Source of the DNA: an uncultured Clostridia bacterium
Lineage (GTDB): Bacteria; Bacillota; Clostridia; Lachnospirales; Lachnospiraceae
DNA length: 64,000 nucleotides
Assembly (NCBI GenBank): GCA_946403295.1
Contig: CAMIZL010000005.1
Span: 17,080-81,079 of the forward strand
Direction of reading: 5' to 3'
Every line of letters begins with the position of its first letter. Within the stretch, counting starts at the first letter, position 1. The position numbers and the translations under genes were made by a program. The notes beneath the pieces are model-generated. The model was given only the letters and a program-made list of their open reading frames with translations. It was not told the origin of the DNA and did not search any database. Positions 29,136-38,480 of this stretch are shown here, in pieces.

Positions 29136-30079
29136 TTGTGAATGAAGAGACAGATAACGGTTCCGGGCCTATGATCATAGCCCAGAATCTTGTTAAGATC
29201 TATAAGACGCGTGACATCGAAGTGCTTGCCCTTCAGGGACTCGACCTGACGGTTGAGCGCGGAGAACTCATGGCCATAATCGGAAACAGCGGCTCGGGAA
29301 AGTCTACTTTCCTCAATATGCTCGGCGGGCTTGATACGCCGAGTGCCGGAAAGCTTTTTGTGGACGGAAGTAATCTTTTTGACATGACCGGACGTCAAAA
29401 AGAGCTTTACAAGAAAAAGACCGTAGGATTTGTATGGCAGAACAACGCACGTAACCTTTTCCCTTACCTCAGCGCGATCGAGAACGTAATGACACCCATG
29501 CTCCTCACAAAGGAGAAGAACAGACGTGAGCGTGCCGAGCAGCTTCTCGATATCGTCGGGATGAGCCACAGAAAAACGAGCCGTCTTGGTGAACTTTCGG
29601 GCGGCGAGCAGCAGAGAGTGGCCATAGCCATTGCTCTCGCAAACAACCCCAAGCTCCTTCTTGCCGACGAACCCACGGGCTCCGTCGATAAAGATACGGC
29701 GGACAAGATCTTCGATATATTCAGAAAGCTGAGCACGGAGATGGGCGTGACCGTTGTTATCGTTACGCACGATGTACGCCTTTCGAAGAAAGTTAACAGA
29801 GTTGTTGCCATAAGGGACGGAAGGATAAGCAGCGAGAGGATCTTAAGAGAGCAATATAAGGATGTTTTCACCGCGGACAATATTTCGTGGGGTAACGAGG
29901 AAACACAGGATGAATATGTGATCCTTGACAGAGCGGGAAGACTCCAGATACCCGAGAAACTCCTTAAAAAGCTTGAACTTAAGGACAACAAAGTTACGGT
30001 CGGATACGAGGACGGAACTCTGACCATCAGGAATCCAAATGCGGCAGCGGAAGAAAAAGAGCCTGATATTACGGAGTAA
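29117..30079 (+). CDS. ABC transporter ATP-binding protein with C-terminal AbrB/SpoVT-like extension
   Basis: GNSGSGKSTFLNMLGGLDTPSAG…LSGGEQQRVAIAIALANNPKLLLADEPTGSVD; tail EYVILDRAGRLQIPEKLLKKLELKDNKVTVGYEDGTLTIRNPN. Confidence 0.9.
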   Translation: MRDAELIVNEETDNGSGPMIIAQNLVKIYKTRDIEVLALQGLDLTVERGELMAIIGNSGSGKSTFLNMLGGLDTPSAGKLFVDGSNLFDMTGRQKELYKKKTVGFVWQNNARNLFPYLSAIENVMTPMLLTKEKNRRERAEQLLDIVGMSHRKTSRLGELSGGEQQRVAIAIALANNPKLLLADEPTGSVDKDTADKIFDIFRKLSTEMGVTVVIVTHDVRLSKKVNRVVAIRDGRISSERILREQYKDVFTADNISWGNEETQDEYVILDRAGRLQIPEKLLKKLELKDNKVTVGYEDGTLTIRNPNAAAEEKEPDITE

Positions 30080-30090
30080 AAAGCAAAATA

Positions 30091-30127
30091 AAAAGGCAGG
30101 TCTCCCTCATAAACGACTTGCCTTTTC
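30091..30127 (+). terminator. Intrinsic terminator after the export operon
   Basis: AAAAGGCAGGTC…GACTTGCCTTTTC. Confidence 0.75.
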
Positions 30128-30183
30128 TAATTGTAATATGTAGAATTATTACTAATGTTAAACAATTTTTAAAAGGGGGCAGT

Positions 30184-30915
30184 TTGCGCTTCGCGCGGCT
30201 GCAAAAGAAAGGTATGGCAAAGAAGGAAAGAAAAAAGAGGGTACTTCCCATATACCTGACGGCGGGTACGTGGCTGGCATGGTCGCTTTTCCTGCCGCTT
30301 TATCAAGTGAGTGACTTCCTGCTTTTGGGTGCGCTGTCGGGGCTTATAATGTTGTTTGGATATGCTCCGAAGGGAAAGGAAGAACCCGAAGCGATAGAAG
30401 AGCAAAAGAGCGAAATAAAGAAAGAGGATAAACCGGCCGAACATAAGAGACCCCGTACGGGAGACGCGACGATCGACAAGATGCTTGACGATGAAGAGAT
30501 GGCCATCGCCGAGATGAAGCGACTCAACGAAGCGATCCCCGACGAGAAGCTTTCGAAACAGATCGATCATCTCGAGGATGTGACATCGAAGATCGTAAAT
30601 TATGTGGTCGAGCATCCCTCCAAGAAAACACAGGTCCGCAGGTTCTTCAATTATTATCTGCCCACGACGCTCAAACTTCTCAATGCCTATGACAGGATGG
30701 ATGAAGCGGGGATCTCGGGCATAAACATTGACGGGACAAAGGGCAAGGTTGAGAATATGATGGATAAAGCACTCGATGCTTTTGACAGACAGCTCGATTC
30801 ACTCTATACGGATGAGGCGATGGATATCTCGTCCGATATCAGCGTTATGGAAAGTCTTCTTGCACAAGAGGGTCTGGCGGGAGACGATGAAATAGTCAAA
30901 AATACTACGATATAA
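30184..30915 (+). CDS. XpaC-like (5-bromo-4-chloroindolyl phosphate hydrolysis family) membrane protein
   Basis: TTG start behind AAAAGGGGG; TM region; VEHPSKKTQVRRFFNYYLPTTLKLLNAYDRMDEAG; next to telA. Confidence 0.8.
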   Translation: MRFARLQKKGMAKKERKKRVLPIYLTAGTWLAWSLFLPLYQVSDFLLLGALSGLIMLFGYAPKGKEEPEAIEEQKSEIKKEDKPAEHKRPRTGDATIDKMLDDEEMAIAEMKRLNEAIPDEKLSKQIDHLEDVTSKIVNYVVEHPSKKTQVRRFFNYYLPTTLKLLNAYDRMDEAGISGINIDGTKGKVENMMDKALDAFDRQLDSLYTDEAMDISSDISVMESLLAQEGLAGDDEIVKNTTI

Positions 30916-30926
30916 GGAGAGACAAG

Positions 30927-32141
30927 ATGACAGACAATCAGATGCCTACATTGACACTTGAGCCTTCGGCTCAGGCTGAAACGGGAATCGCCGATCTTTC
31001 TTCGGCGTCAATAGCAGCACCCGCTGCTCCTTCGATTGGACTTACACTTGATGCGGGACAGGGTGCGCAGCAGACCGCTACGCAGGATGAGCGTGACAAG
31101 AATGCGGTAAAGATCGATGAGAGCATGCTCACCGAAGAAGAGAAGAAGGTTGTTGCTGATTTTGCAAAGCAGATCGACATAAAGGATTCCAATCAGGTAA
31201 TGGCGTACGGCTCAGCAGCACAGAAGCATATCGCCAATTTCTCCGAGAGCGCTCTTAAGAACGTTAAGACGCAGGATCTGGGCACCATCGGTGATGTTCT
31301 TTCTTCACTCGTTGTACAGCTCCGTACAATGGATGAGCCCCAGAAAAAGGGAATCGCCGGCTGGTTCCAGAGAAGAAAGAGGGACATCGAAGAGCTTAAG
31401 GCTACCTACGCCAAGGCTGAAGTAAATGTCGACAAGATCGTTGAAAAGCTTGAGGAACACCAGGTTGTCCTTATGAAGGATATCGCAACCTTTGACCAGA
31501 TGTATGATCTTAACCTCAAGTACTACAAAGAGCTTACGATGTACATCATCGCAGGCAAGAAGAAGCTTGAGGAAGTTCGTGCGGGCGAGCTCGAAGAACT
31601 CAAGGCTAAGGCTAAAGAGACGGGTACACAGGAAGACGCTCAGAAGTATAACGACCTCGCAAATCTTTGCGAAAGATTCGACAAGAAGATCCATGATCTT
31701 GAGCTTACAAGGATGATCTCCATCCAGCTCGGACCTCAGACACGTCTCCTGCAGAACAATGATACGCTTATGGTTGAGAAGATCCAGTCATCGATCGTCA
31801 ACACGATCCCGCTCTGGAAATCTCAAATGGTACTCGCACTCGGTATCGAGCACGGACGTCAGGCAACTGCGGCTCAGGCAGCTGTTACAGAGATGACGAA
31901 CGATCTCTTAAAGCGCAATTCCGAAGCCCTTAAGATGGCTACGATCGATACGGCCAAGGAAGCAGAGCGCTCGATCGTCGATATCGAGACACTCAAGCTC
32001 ACAAACGAGAACCTTATCAATACTCTTGATGAAGTTATGAGAATACAGAATGAAGGTCGTCAAAAGCGTAAGGAAGCGGAAGCAGAGCTCGGCCGTATCG
32101 AGGGCGAACTCAGACAGAAGCTTCTTGAGCTTCGCGGCTGA
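30927..32141 (+). CDS. TelA-family toxic anion resistance protein
   Basis: GAFQ-like helical family signature: YYKELTMYIIAGKKKLEEVR, RMISIQLGPQTRLLQNNDTLMVEKIQSSIVNTIPLWKSQMVLALG. Confidence 0.92.
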   Translation: MTDNQMPTLTLEPSAQAETGIADLSSASIAAPAAPSIGLTLDAGQGAQQTATQDERDKNAVKIDESMLTEEEKKVVADFAKQIDIKDSNQVMAYGSAAQKHIANFSESALKNVKTQDLGTIGDVLSSLVVQLRTMDEPQKKGIAGWFQRRKRDIEELKATYAKAEVNVDKIVEKLEEHQVVLMKDIATFDQMYDLNLKYYKELTMYIIAGKKKLEEVRAGELEELKAKAKETGTQEDAQKYNDLANLCERFDKKIHDLELTRMISIQLGPQTRLLQNNDTLMVEKIQSSIVNTIPLWKSQMVLALGIEHGRQATAAQAAVTEMTNDLLKRNSEALKMATIDTAKEAERSIVDIETLKLTNENLINTLDEVMRIQNEGRQKRKEAEAELGRIEGELRQKLLELRG

Positions 32142-32161
32142 GCAATAACACGGAGTAAGGG

Positions 32162-33349
32162 ATGAAAATTTTCAAGAAGTTAGGTGTGGCCATTACCACA
32201 CTGGTTTTAACAATCACTGCGGCAGTCGCGATCGGACAGATCCGCGAGCCCTCTTATACCCAGCCCGAATCTACCGCGATACAGCGTGTGATGAAGGATT
32301 ATGAGGACGAAGAGGGATTTGCGGAACTTACCGAGATCTGCAATCGTTATGTAGTCGATAATGCCAATGTGATCGGTTCGAATTCCACCGAACGGATCGT
32401 AAATACGATCGCGAATATGGCGGTACGCGATGACGGGATTGTTGCCGTTGCCACCGAGACATTTGCGGAGGATGCCGTAAAATCACCGCAGGATCTCGAA
32501 AAAACCGCGATCAGATTTTATGAAAAACTTGAGCTTGATGAAGCGTCGGATGCCATCATGGTCATTGATACGCAAAGTTCGCAATATTTTATGTATGATC
32601 CGAGCGGAAAGATCTTTTCGGACATGAGCGATGCCGAACTCAAGAGCGTGGAAGCGGCACTCAGGAAAGGTTTCGAAGAAGTTGCCGACGGCAACATGAA
32701 CGGTATCTCTACCGGTGTGGCCGATGCATATGACGCTGTCGCAAGGATAATAAGCGACCCTTCGTCGTTTATCAATCTTAAGAGTACATATGTTCAGGAA
32801 AACGATGACGGCGGATTCAATATCGTCGAGAAGACGGTGGACGGCGGAGTCTCTCTTGTCAAGGGGATCGTAAAGACGGCTACGGGACTCGTGTCGGGTG
32901 TCTTTAGGATCATTGGGGGATCTTCGATATTTATCATCGTTATCATCGGTGCGATCGTATTTATCATAAAATCGGGCAAGAAGAAGTCATATAATAACAA
33001 CGGTCAATCCGTAATGAGCGGTCAGGGAGGTCAACCCGGACGCGGTGCACATCCCGGACAGCCCGGTCAGCCCGGAGGCATGAACGGTAGAAAAAACATA
33101 CTTAACGCAGGCCGGAAAGGCAGGAATTTAAGTCAGTCCGGAAACATTGACACCAGCAGGATCTCGACACAGGGATCGCAATACCGTTGGTCGGCAAACA
33201 AGAATCCTTATTCGGGTCTCAATAACGGAAAAACTGACGGCAGCGGTGCTTTCGGCGGCAGGAAGGATATGGACGGCTTCGTATTCCCGAACGATTTCGG
33301 AAGCGGCGAAGGTGGCGGCGGACAAACAGTCAATAAGCCGCAAAGATGA
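32162..33349 (+). CDS. TPM-domain membrane protein with Gly-rich C-terminus
   Basis: YVVDNANVIGSNSTERIVNTIANMAVRDDGIVAVATET (TPM-like), one C-terminal TM, G/Q/P-rich tail. Confidence 0.75.
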   Translation: MKIFKKLGVAITTLVLTITAAVAIGQIREPSYTQPESTAIQRVMKDYEDEEGFAELTEICNRYVVDNANVIGSNSTERIVNTIANMAVRDDGIVAVATETFAEDAVKSPQDLEKTAIRFYEKLELDEASDAIMVIDTQSSQYFMYDPSGKIFSDMSDAELKSVEAALRKGFEEVADGNMNGISTGVADAYDAVARIISDPSSFINLKSTYVQENDDGGFNIVEKTVDGGVSLVKGIVKTATGLVSGVFRIIGGSSIFIIVIIGAIVFIIKSGKKKSYNNNGQSVMSGQGGQPGRGAHPGQPGQPGGMNGRKNILNAGRKGRNLSQSGNIDTSRISTQGSQYRWSANKNPYSGLNNGKTDGSGAFGGRKDMDGFVFPNDFGSGEGGGGQTVNKPQR

Positions 33350-33403
33350 GTAAAGAAAGCATAAAGCGGTTTTTTACCGCATGAAACAGTGAGGACATCT
33401 GGA

Positions 33404-34423
33404 ATGAATTATTTGATCACGGGCGCGGCCGGATTCATCGGCAGCAATTTCGTTTACCACATGCTCGGGAAGCATCCGGACGACAAGTTCGTCGGGATCG
33501 ACAATCTTTCGTATGCGGGAAACATAAAAAACCTTGAGGAAGCACAGAAAAACAAGAATTTTGTCTTCAGGAAGGCAGATATCACCGATGCCGGTGCCAT
33601 GACCGATCTCTTTAAGGAATTCGGATTCGATTATGTCATCAATTTTGCGGCCCAGACCCATGTTGACAGATCGATATACGATCCCGGTATCTTTGTCAGG
33701 ACCAACGTCCTTGGAACACAGATACTTCTCGACTGTTCGAAAGAGTACGGTGTTAAGCGTTTCCATCAGATAGGAACGGACGAGGTATACGGCGATCTTC
33801 CTCTCGAGGAAACCGACAGGTTCTTTGTCGAGACACTCCCTCTTAAGGCGAGCAGCCCGTATTCGGCTTCAAAAGCAGGCGCCGATCTTCTTGCGCTTTC
33901 TTATAACAGAACATTCGGGCTTTCCGTTACGGTAAGCCGTTGCTCGAATAATTACGGGCCTTTCCAGTTCCCGGAAAAGCTCATTCCGCTCATGCTCATA
34001 AACGCTTTAAAAGACAAACCGCTCCCCGTATATGGCGACGGAATGAACGTCAGAGACTGGCTTTATGTTGAAGATCATTGCGAAGCGGTCGATCTTATAC
34101 TCCATAACGGAAGAGACGGTGAGGTCTACAATGTCGGCGGACATAACGAAATGCACAACATAGACATTGTAAAGCTTATCCTTAAAGAGCTTTCAAAACC
34201 CGAGAGCCTCATTACGTATGTTTCGGACAGAAAGGGTCATGACCTCAGATATGCCATAGATCCCACAAAGATACATGATGAACTCGGGTGGCTCCCGAAG
34301 ACCAAATTTGCCGACGGCATCAAACAGACGATCCATTGGTATGTTGATAATAAGGCATGGTGGGAAGAGATCGTTTCCGGAGAATATCGTGAATATTATA
34401 AAATGATGTACGAAAACAGATAA
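33404..34423 (+). CDS. rfbB: dTDP-glucose 4,6-dehydratase
   Basis: MNYLITGAAGFIGSNFV…FAAQTHVDRSI…GTDEVYGDLP…SPYSASKAGADLL…RDWLYVEDH. Confidence 0.95.
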   Translation: MNYLITGAAGFIGSNFVYHMLGKHPDDKFVGIDNLSYAGNIKNLEEAQKNKNFVFRKADITDAGAMTDLFKEFGFDYVINFAAQTHVDRSIYDPGIFVRTNVLGTQILLDCSKEYGVKRFHQIGTDEVYGDLPLEETDRFFVETLPLKASSPYSASKAGADLLALSYNRTFGLSVTVSRCSNNYGPFQFPEKLIPLMLINALKDKPLPVYGDGMNVRDWLYVEDHCEAVDLILHNGRDGEVYNVGGHNEMHNIDIVKLILKELSKPESLITYVSDRKGHDLRYAIDPTKIHDELGWLPKTKFADGIKQTIHWYVDNKAWWEEIVSGEYREYYKMMYENR

Positions 34424-34447
34424 GATGATTTTTAACGAAATTAGTAC

Positions 34448-34476
34448 TTGCGTTTTTCTTTTCACTGCGATATAAT
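34448..34476 (+). promoter_or_regulatory. Sigma70-type promoter for tRNA-Gln
   Basis: TTGCGT-17 bp-TATAAT, ending 22 bp before the tRNA. Confidence 0.7.
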
Positions 34477-34497
34477 GGCACATGTTGGTTGAACAAA

Positions 34498-34567
34498 GGG
34501 CTATCGCCAAACGGTAAGGCAACGGACTCTGACTCCGTCATTTCAAGGTTCGAATCCTTGTAGCCCT
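34498..34567 (+). tRNA. tRNA-Gln (anticodon CTG)
   Basis: Acceptor GGGCTAT/GTAGCCC; anticodon stem ACGGA/TCCGT with loop CTCTGAC; GGTTCGAATCC T-arm. Confidence 0.94.
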
Positions 34568-34571
34568 GTTA

Positions 34572-34600
34572 AAGGAACTGAGTGCTCAGTTCCTTTTTCT
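34572..34600 (+). terminator. Intrinsic terminator after tRNA-Gln
   Basis: AAGGAACTGAGTGCTCAGTTCCTTTTTC. Confidence 0.88.
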
Positions 34601-34680
34601 TTTCATAAGAAGAATGAACCGTCCGGGGAAAACCTTATGCCCCTGCCGGAAAAACTATTGTTCGAAGGAGAATAAGGATC

Positions 34681-35634
34681 ATGACAGAAATACTCTTAGC
34701 CGTTTTATCACTGCTTGCCGGGATAATCCTCGTGGCCAAAGGCGGCGATTTCTTTGTGGATGCTGCGAGCTGGATGGCAAAAGCGGCAGGTATACCGACA
34801 TTTATAGTCGGAGCAACGATAGTAAGTATCGCGACTACACTACCCGAGATCATAGTTTCGGTCATGGCTGCCTTTGAAGACAAGACGGAGATGGCGATAG
34901 GCAATGCGGTCGGTTCGGTTACAGCCAATACGGCCATGATCATGGCGATCGCTTTTATATTCATGAAGATAACGATAGTCCTCAAGGATTATCTCGTACA
35001 ATGCATTCTCCTCATGGTAACGGGCGGAGTGCTTATAATCGGATGTTTAAACGGTGCCCTTTCCACATGGGCAGCTATCGTACTGATCACGATCTTTGCG
35101 ATCCACATGATCGTGAACGTAAGACTTGCCAAGAAACACAGTGCGGCAAGCAAGGAAAAGGAAGCCGAAGTACAGAGGGACAAAAAGACGATAGTCATAA
35201 GCATTTTGAAATTCGTCGGCGGAGCGGCCGGCATCGTTGTGGGCTCGAGATTCCTCGTTAACGGAGGAAGCGATCTTGCGACGATTCTCGGAGTTCCCGA
35301 AAGGATCGTTGCGGTCACTGTTGTGGCGATCGGCACATCAATCCCTGAGCTTGTTACTACTATCACGGCGGTCAGGAAAAAGGAATACGGTCTTTCGGTC
35401 GGAAACATCGTCGGAGCGAACCTTATCGATCTTTCCCTCATCCTTCCTCTCTGCAGTCTTGTTTCGGGTAAAAATCTTCCCGTCAGCCCTCAGGGAGCGC
35501 ATATCGATATGCCTGTCTGCCTCGGCGTGACCGTACTTGCGATCGTGCCGTTGCTGATCAGGAGAAAGGCTTCGAGAGTACAGGGAATATTGCTGCTCGT
35601 CGCATATGTAGTTTATCTTGGTTTTACGGTTTGA
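34681..35634 (+). CDS. CaCA-family calcium/sodium antiporter
   Basis: Two alpha repeats: FIVGATIVSIATTLPEIIVSVMAA and IVAVTVVAIGTSIPELVTTITA. Confidence 0.93.
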   Translation: MTEILLAVLSLLAGIILVAKGGDFFVDAASWMAKAAGIPTFIVGATIVSIATTLPEIIVSVMAAFEDKTEMAIGNAVGSVTANTAMIMAIAFIFMKITIVLKDYLVQCILLMVTGGVLIIGCLNGALSTWAAIVLITIFAIHMIVNVRLAKKHSAASKEKEAEVQRDKKTIVISILKFVGGAAGIVVGSRFLVNGGSDLATILGVPERIVAVTVVAIGTSIPELVTTITAVRKKEYGLSVGNIVGANLIDLSLILPLCSLVSGKNLPVSPQGAHIDMPVCLGVTVLAIVPLLIRRKASRVQGILLLVAYVVYLGFTV

Positions 35635-35697
35635 TCGTTTGGGACGCCGGTCCCGGTTTCTTATATAAACACATTTACCGAAAGGAATGATTGCGAT

Positions 35698-37134
35698 ATG
35701 TATAAGATGAAAAAAGTACATCTCTCGGCCGCGACTGTATCGGTAGATCTCGGAGACGGAAGCGAGAGAGGGGCATACGTCGATCAGGGATACATATTAA
35801 ACAAGCTTGGAAGACCGCACAGGGCGATCAGCATCATGTATTGCTATTATCCGCTTGATAAGGAATGGCCTCAGCGCATCAGCAAGGCATATCCCGACAA
35901 AAAGGTATCGTTTGCCTGGGATTATTCCTATGACGATTATTTCCCCTATCTGGGCGGACTCGGCGGAAACACCGAAGGTGAGCCGTTCACGTGCATGAGG
36001 GACATCAGAGCACACGGTCAGGAAGTCATCCTGACGCTGACATGCGATCCGAAAGTGGGAGACGAGCATATCATCGCCATCGCAAAAGATCTGAGACCTT
36101 TCGGAAGAATCTTACTCAGAATGAATCATGAGTGTACCGGAGACTGGTTTTCGTTCACAAAGAGAGCATCATATCAGGAGATCGCGGATTTCTTCGTCAG
36201 ATTCAAGAAGATCATGTCCGAATATGCGCCCAATGTGCGCATGATCCTTTGCGCGGGTGCCGTAATGGACAAAAAGGTGTTCGAGCTCGAGATGGAGAAG
36301 GAGTTTAACGAGGCGGGCAGGGTTGCCGACGTCTGGAGCATCGACAGGTATATAGGCCTCAACTGGGGCTGGCCGTACGAAGTTGCAGAAAAGTTCAATT
36401 CTCAGCACCGACTTGAAACGGCAAAACAGAATTATGATATCACAAAGATGAGCTATAAGCGTTACTGCGAGATATACGGCACAAAGAAGCCGTTCGTAAT
36501 GTCGGAAGTAAACGCCGACGGCGACGTGGCGGGTCCTTTTAAGCAGGCAAAGATCATGAAGGACTTTTATACGCTCTTTAAGAAAGATCCCGAGCATTGG
36601 GCGAATGCGATCACTTTCTACCAGTTCAGGGATGACGGAAGACTCGGACTCGAATATACGGACCCTTCGGATCCTTCGGTCGGCATCGAGTGGCCCGTTA
36701 TGGACACTTATCGTAAGATCATAAACGATCCGTTCTTTACCCCCAACCTTAAGACCCTTAAGGCGGAGAAACTTCCCGTGACTCTGCGCTGGGGCAGCTC
36801 CGAGGATTCGGACGGACTTGCGATCGAGCTTGACATGGAGAAGAATCCCGTTTTTGCGGAGCTTAATTTCCCCGAGTCGCTCATCCCCGCAAATCTTATG
36901 ATCGAGATCAACGGACGCTGGTTCCGCAAAGCTCCGGGAGTAAGATTTGTGGATCTCATGCCGGCATTCTATAAGAAAAGATTAAAGGGAGCCTGCAAGA
37001 TGAACCTCAATATCTTCGCGCCTCCCGCTTCGGGAGAAAACGACCCCTCGCAGGGTGAGGACTGGGCCGAGAATTATTATTACACACTCACACAGATACC
37101 CGATATAAGACTAAGATTTGAGCCCGTCGTATAA
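35698..37134 (+). CDS. GH26-like putative glycoside hydrolase, apparently cytoplasmic
   Basis: TIM-barrel-like: ILLRMNHECTGDWFSF and KKPFVMSEVNADG resemble acid/base and nucleophile strands; no signal peptide. Confidence 0.6.
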   Translation: MYKMKKVHLSAATVSVDLGDGSERGAYVDQGYILNKLGRPHRAISIMYCYYPLDKEWPQRISKAYPDKKVSFAWDYSYDDYFPYLGGLGGNTEGEPFTCMRDIRAHGQEVILTLTCDPKVGDEHIIAIAKDLRPFGRILLRMNHECTGDWFSFTKRASYQEIADFFVRFKKIMSEYAPNVRMILCAGAVMDKKVFELEMEKEFNEAGRVADVWSIDRYIGLNWGWPYEVAEKFNSQHRLETAKQNYDITKMSYKRYCEIYGTKKPFVMSEVNADGDVAGPFKQAKIMKDFYTLFKKDPEHWANAITFYQFRDDGRLGLEYTDPSDPSVGIEWPVMDTYRKIINDPFFTPNLKTLKAEKLPVTLRWGSSEDSDGLAIELDMEKNPVFAELNFPESLIPANLMIEINGRWFRKAPGVRFVDLMPAFYKKRLKGACKMNLNIFAPPASGENDPSQGEDWAENYYYTLTQIPDIRLRFEPVV

Positions 37135-37202
37135 GAGTGCCTTGAATTAATGAGGGTTATCTGTCATAATAGAATAGATTATATAGAGCCTGTTACATTA
37201 CT

Positions 37203-38402
37203 TTGTTTGGGACAAGGAAACAAATGATTATTTTTTATAAAAAACGCATATGCGGATCGATACTTTCGGTGATCTGTCTGCTTATGTGCATTTGCCTTTT
37301 TACGGGATGTTCCGCGGGTACGAACGATCCGGCGGCGGACAAAGAAGGCACTATGATATACGCGGGGGATGACGATCCTGCTTCAGGCGGTGATATCGCC
37401 GGCGGGGGATCGAACCCGGCCGACGTGGCAGATATAAGCGGTTCTGCAGGGACCGCGGACGATACGACCCAAAAGTCGGGAGAAGAAGGTGCCGGCGGAC
37501 AGGATACTTCACCTGCCGCAGCCGAAGAAAACGGCGCTACGGGAACCGGGGGTCAGGATACTTCACCTGCCGCAACCGAAGGAAACGGCGCTACGGGAAC
37601 CGGGGGTCAGGATATTTCGACTGCCGGGACCGGAGGAGAAGCCGGCGCTGCAGAAACCGGAGACTCGTTTACGGGCGGGGAAGCACGCGGCGCGGCCGCG
37701 ACGGAAGCGCTTCCCGACACTACACCTCCCGTGTTCAAGGAATACCGCAGTCATCTCGTTTATATCGGCGATACCGTTTCGTACAGAAGCGGCGTGATCC
37801 TCACCGATGACAGCGGGGAAGAGCCCGTCCTTACGATAGATTCTTCTTCGGTAAACCTGAAAGAGCCGGGAGAATATCCGCTTATATATACGGCGACCGA
37901 CGCGGCGGGCAATTCCGCCACATGTGAGGTTTCGGTCGTGGTGCGTGAACGTGAGGATATCACGCAGGAGATGCTCGACGCCAGGGCGGACGAGATCATC
38001 GCGGAGGTGCTCGGTGATGCACCGCGCGACATTGAGGCGCTTGAAACACTTCTTAAGTGGACAAAGAAGAATATACATTACGTCAATTATTTTGAGCAGA
38101 AAGATGACATTTCGGCCGCATGGGAAGGCCTTATGTATGAGAGAGGAGATTGCTACGTATATGCGTGCGCATCGAAAGAACTCCTTACCCGTGCGGGATT
38201 CAGAAACGATATGATCAAAACCGCAAGACATTTCTGGAATCTTGTGGATCTCGGAGACGGATGGTATCACTACGATACGTGTCCGAGAAAAGATAAGCCC
38301 TATTTCTTTATGTGGGGCGACGAACAATTGATGGAATATTCGAAAGCAAACGGTAATTCACATGATTATGACCATACGAAATGGCCGTCGGTAATGCCGT
38401 AA
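37203..38402 (+). CDS. Lipoprotein with Ig-like domain and C-terminal transglutaminase-like domain
   Basis: Lipobox CLFTGCSAG; DTTPPVFKEYRSHLVYIGDTVSY…YTATDAAGNSA; ERGDCYVYAC…ARHFWNLVDLGDGWYHYDTCPR. Confidence 0.82.
   Translation: MFGTRKQMIIFYKKRICGSILSVICLLMCICLFTGCSAGTNDPAADKEGTMIYAGDDDPASGGDIAGGGSNPADVADISGSAGTADDTTQKSGEEGAGGQDTSPAAAEENGATGTGGQDTSPAATEGNGATGTGGQDISTAGTGGEAGAAETGDSFTGGEARGAAATEALPDTTPPVFKEYRSHLVYIGDTVSYRSGVILTDDSGEEPVLTIDSSSVNLKEPGEYPLIYTATDAAGNSATCEVSVVVREREDITQEMLDARADEIIAEVLGDAPRDIEALETLLKWTKKNIHYVNYFEQKDDISAAWEGLMYERGDCYVYACASKELLTRAGFRNDMIKTARHFWNLVDLGDGWYHYDTCPRKDKPYFFMWGDEQLMEYSKANGNSHDYDHTKWPSVMP
37501..37635 (+). repeat. Coding tandem repeat, 54-bp period, 2.5 copies
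   Basis: CAGGATACTTCACCTGCCGCA…GGAACCGGGGGT; copies start at about 37501, 37555 and 37609. Confidence 0.92.
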
Positions 38403-38480
38403 CGCGATCAAATACTATTGGGGAAACAAAGTTACCACGAAGCTGAAGCGGTAAACGTTTCAAAAGAGAGGAGCAAGGCA

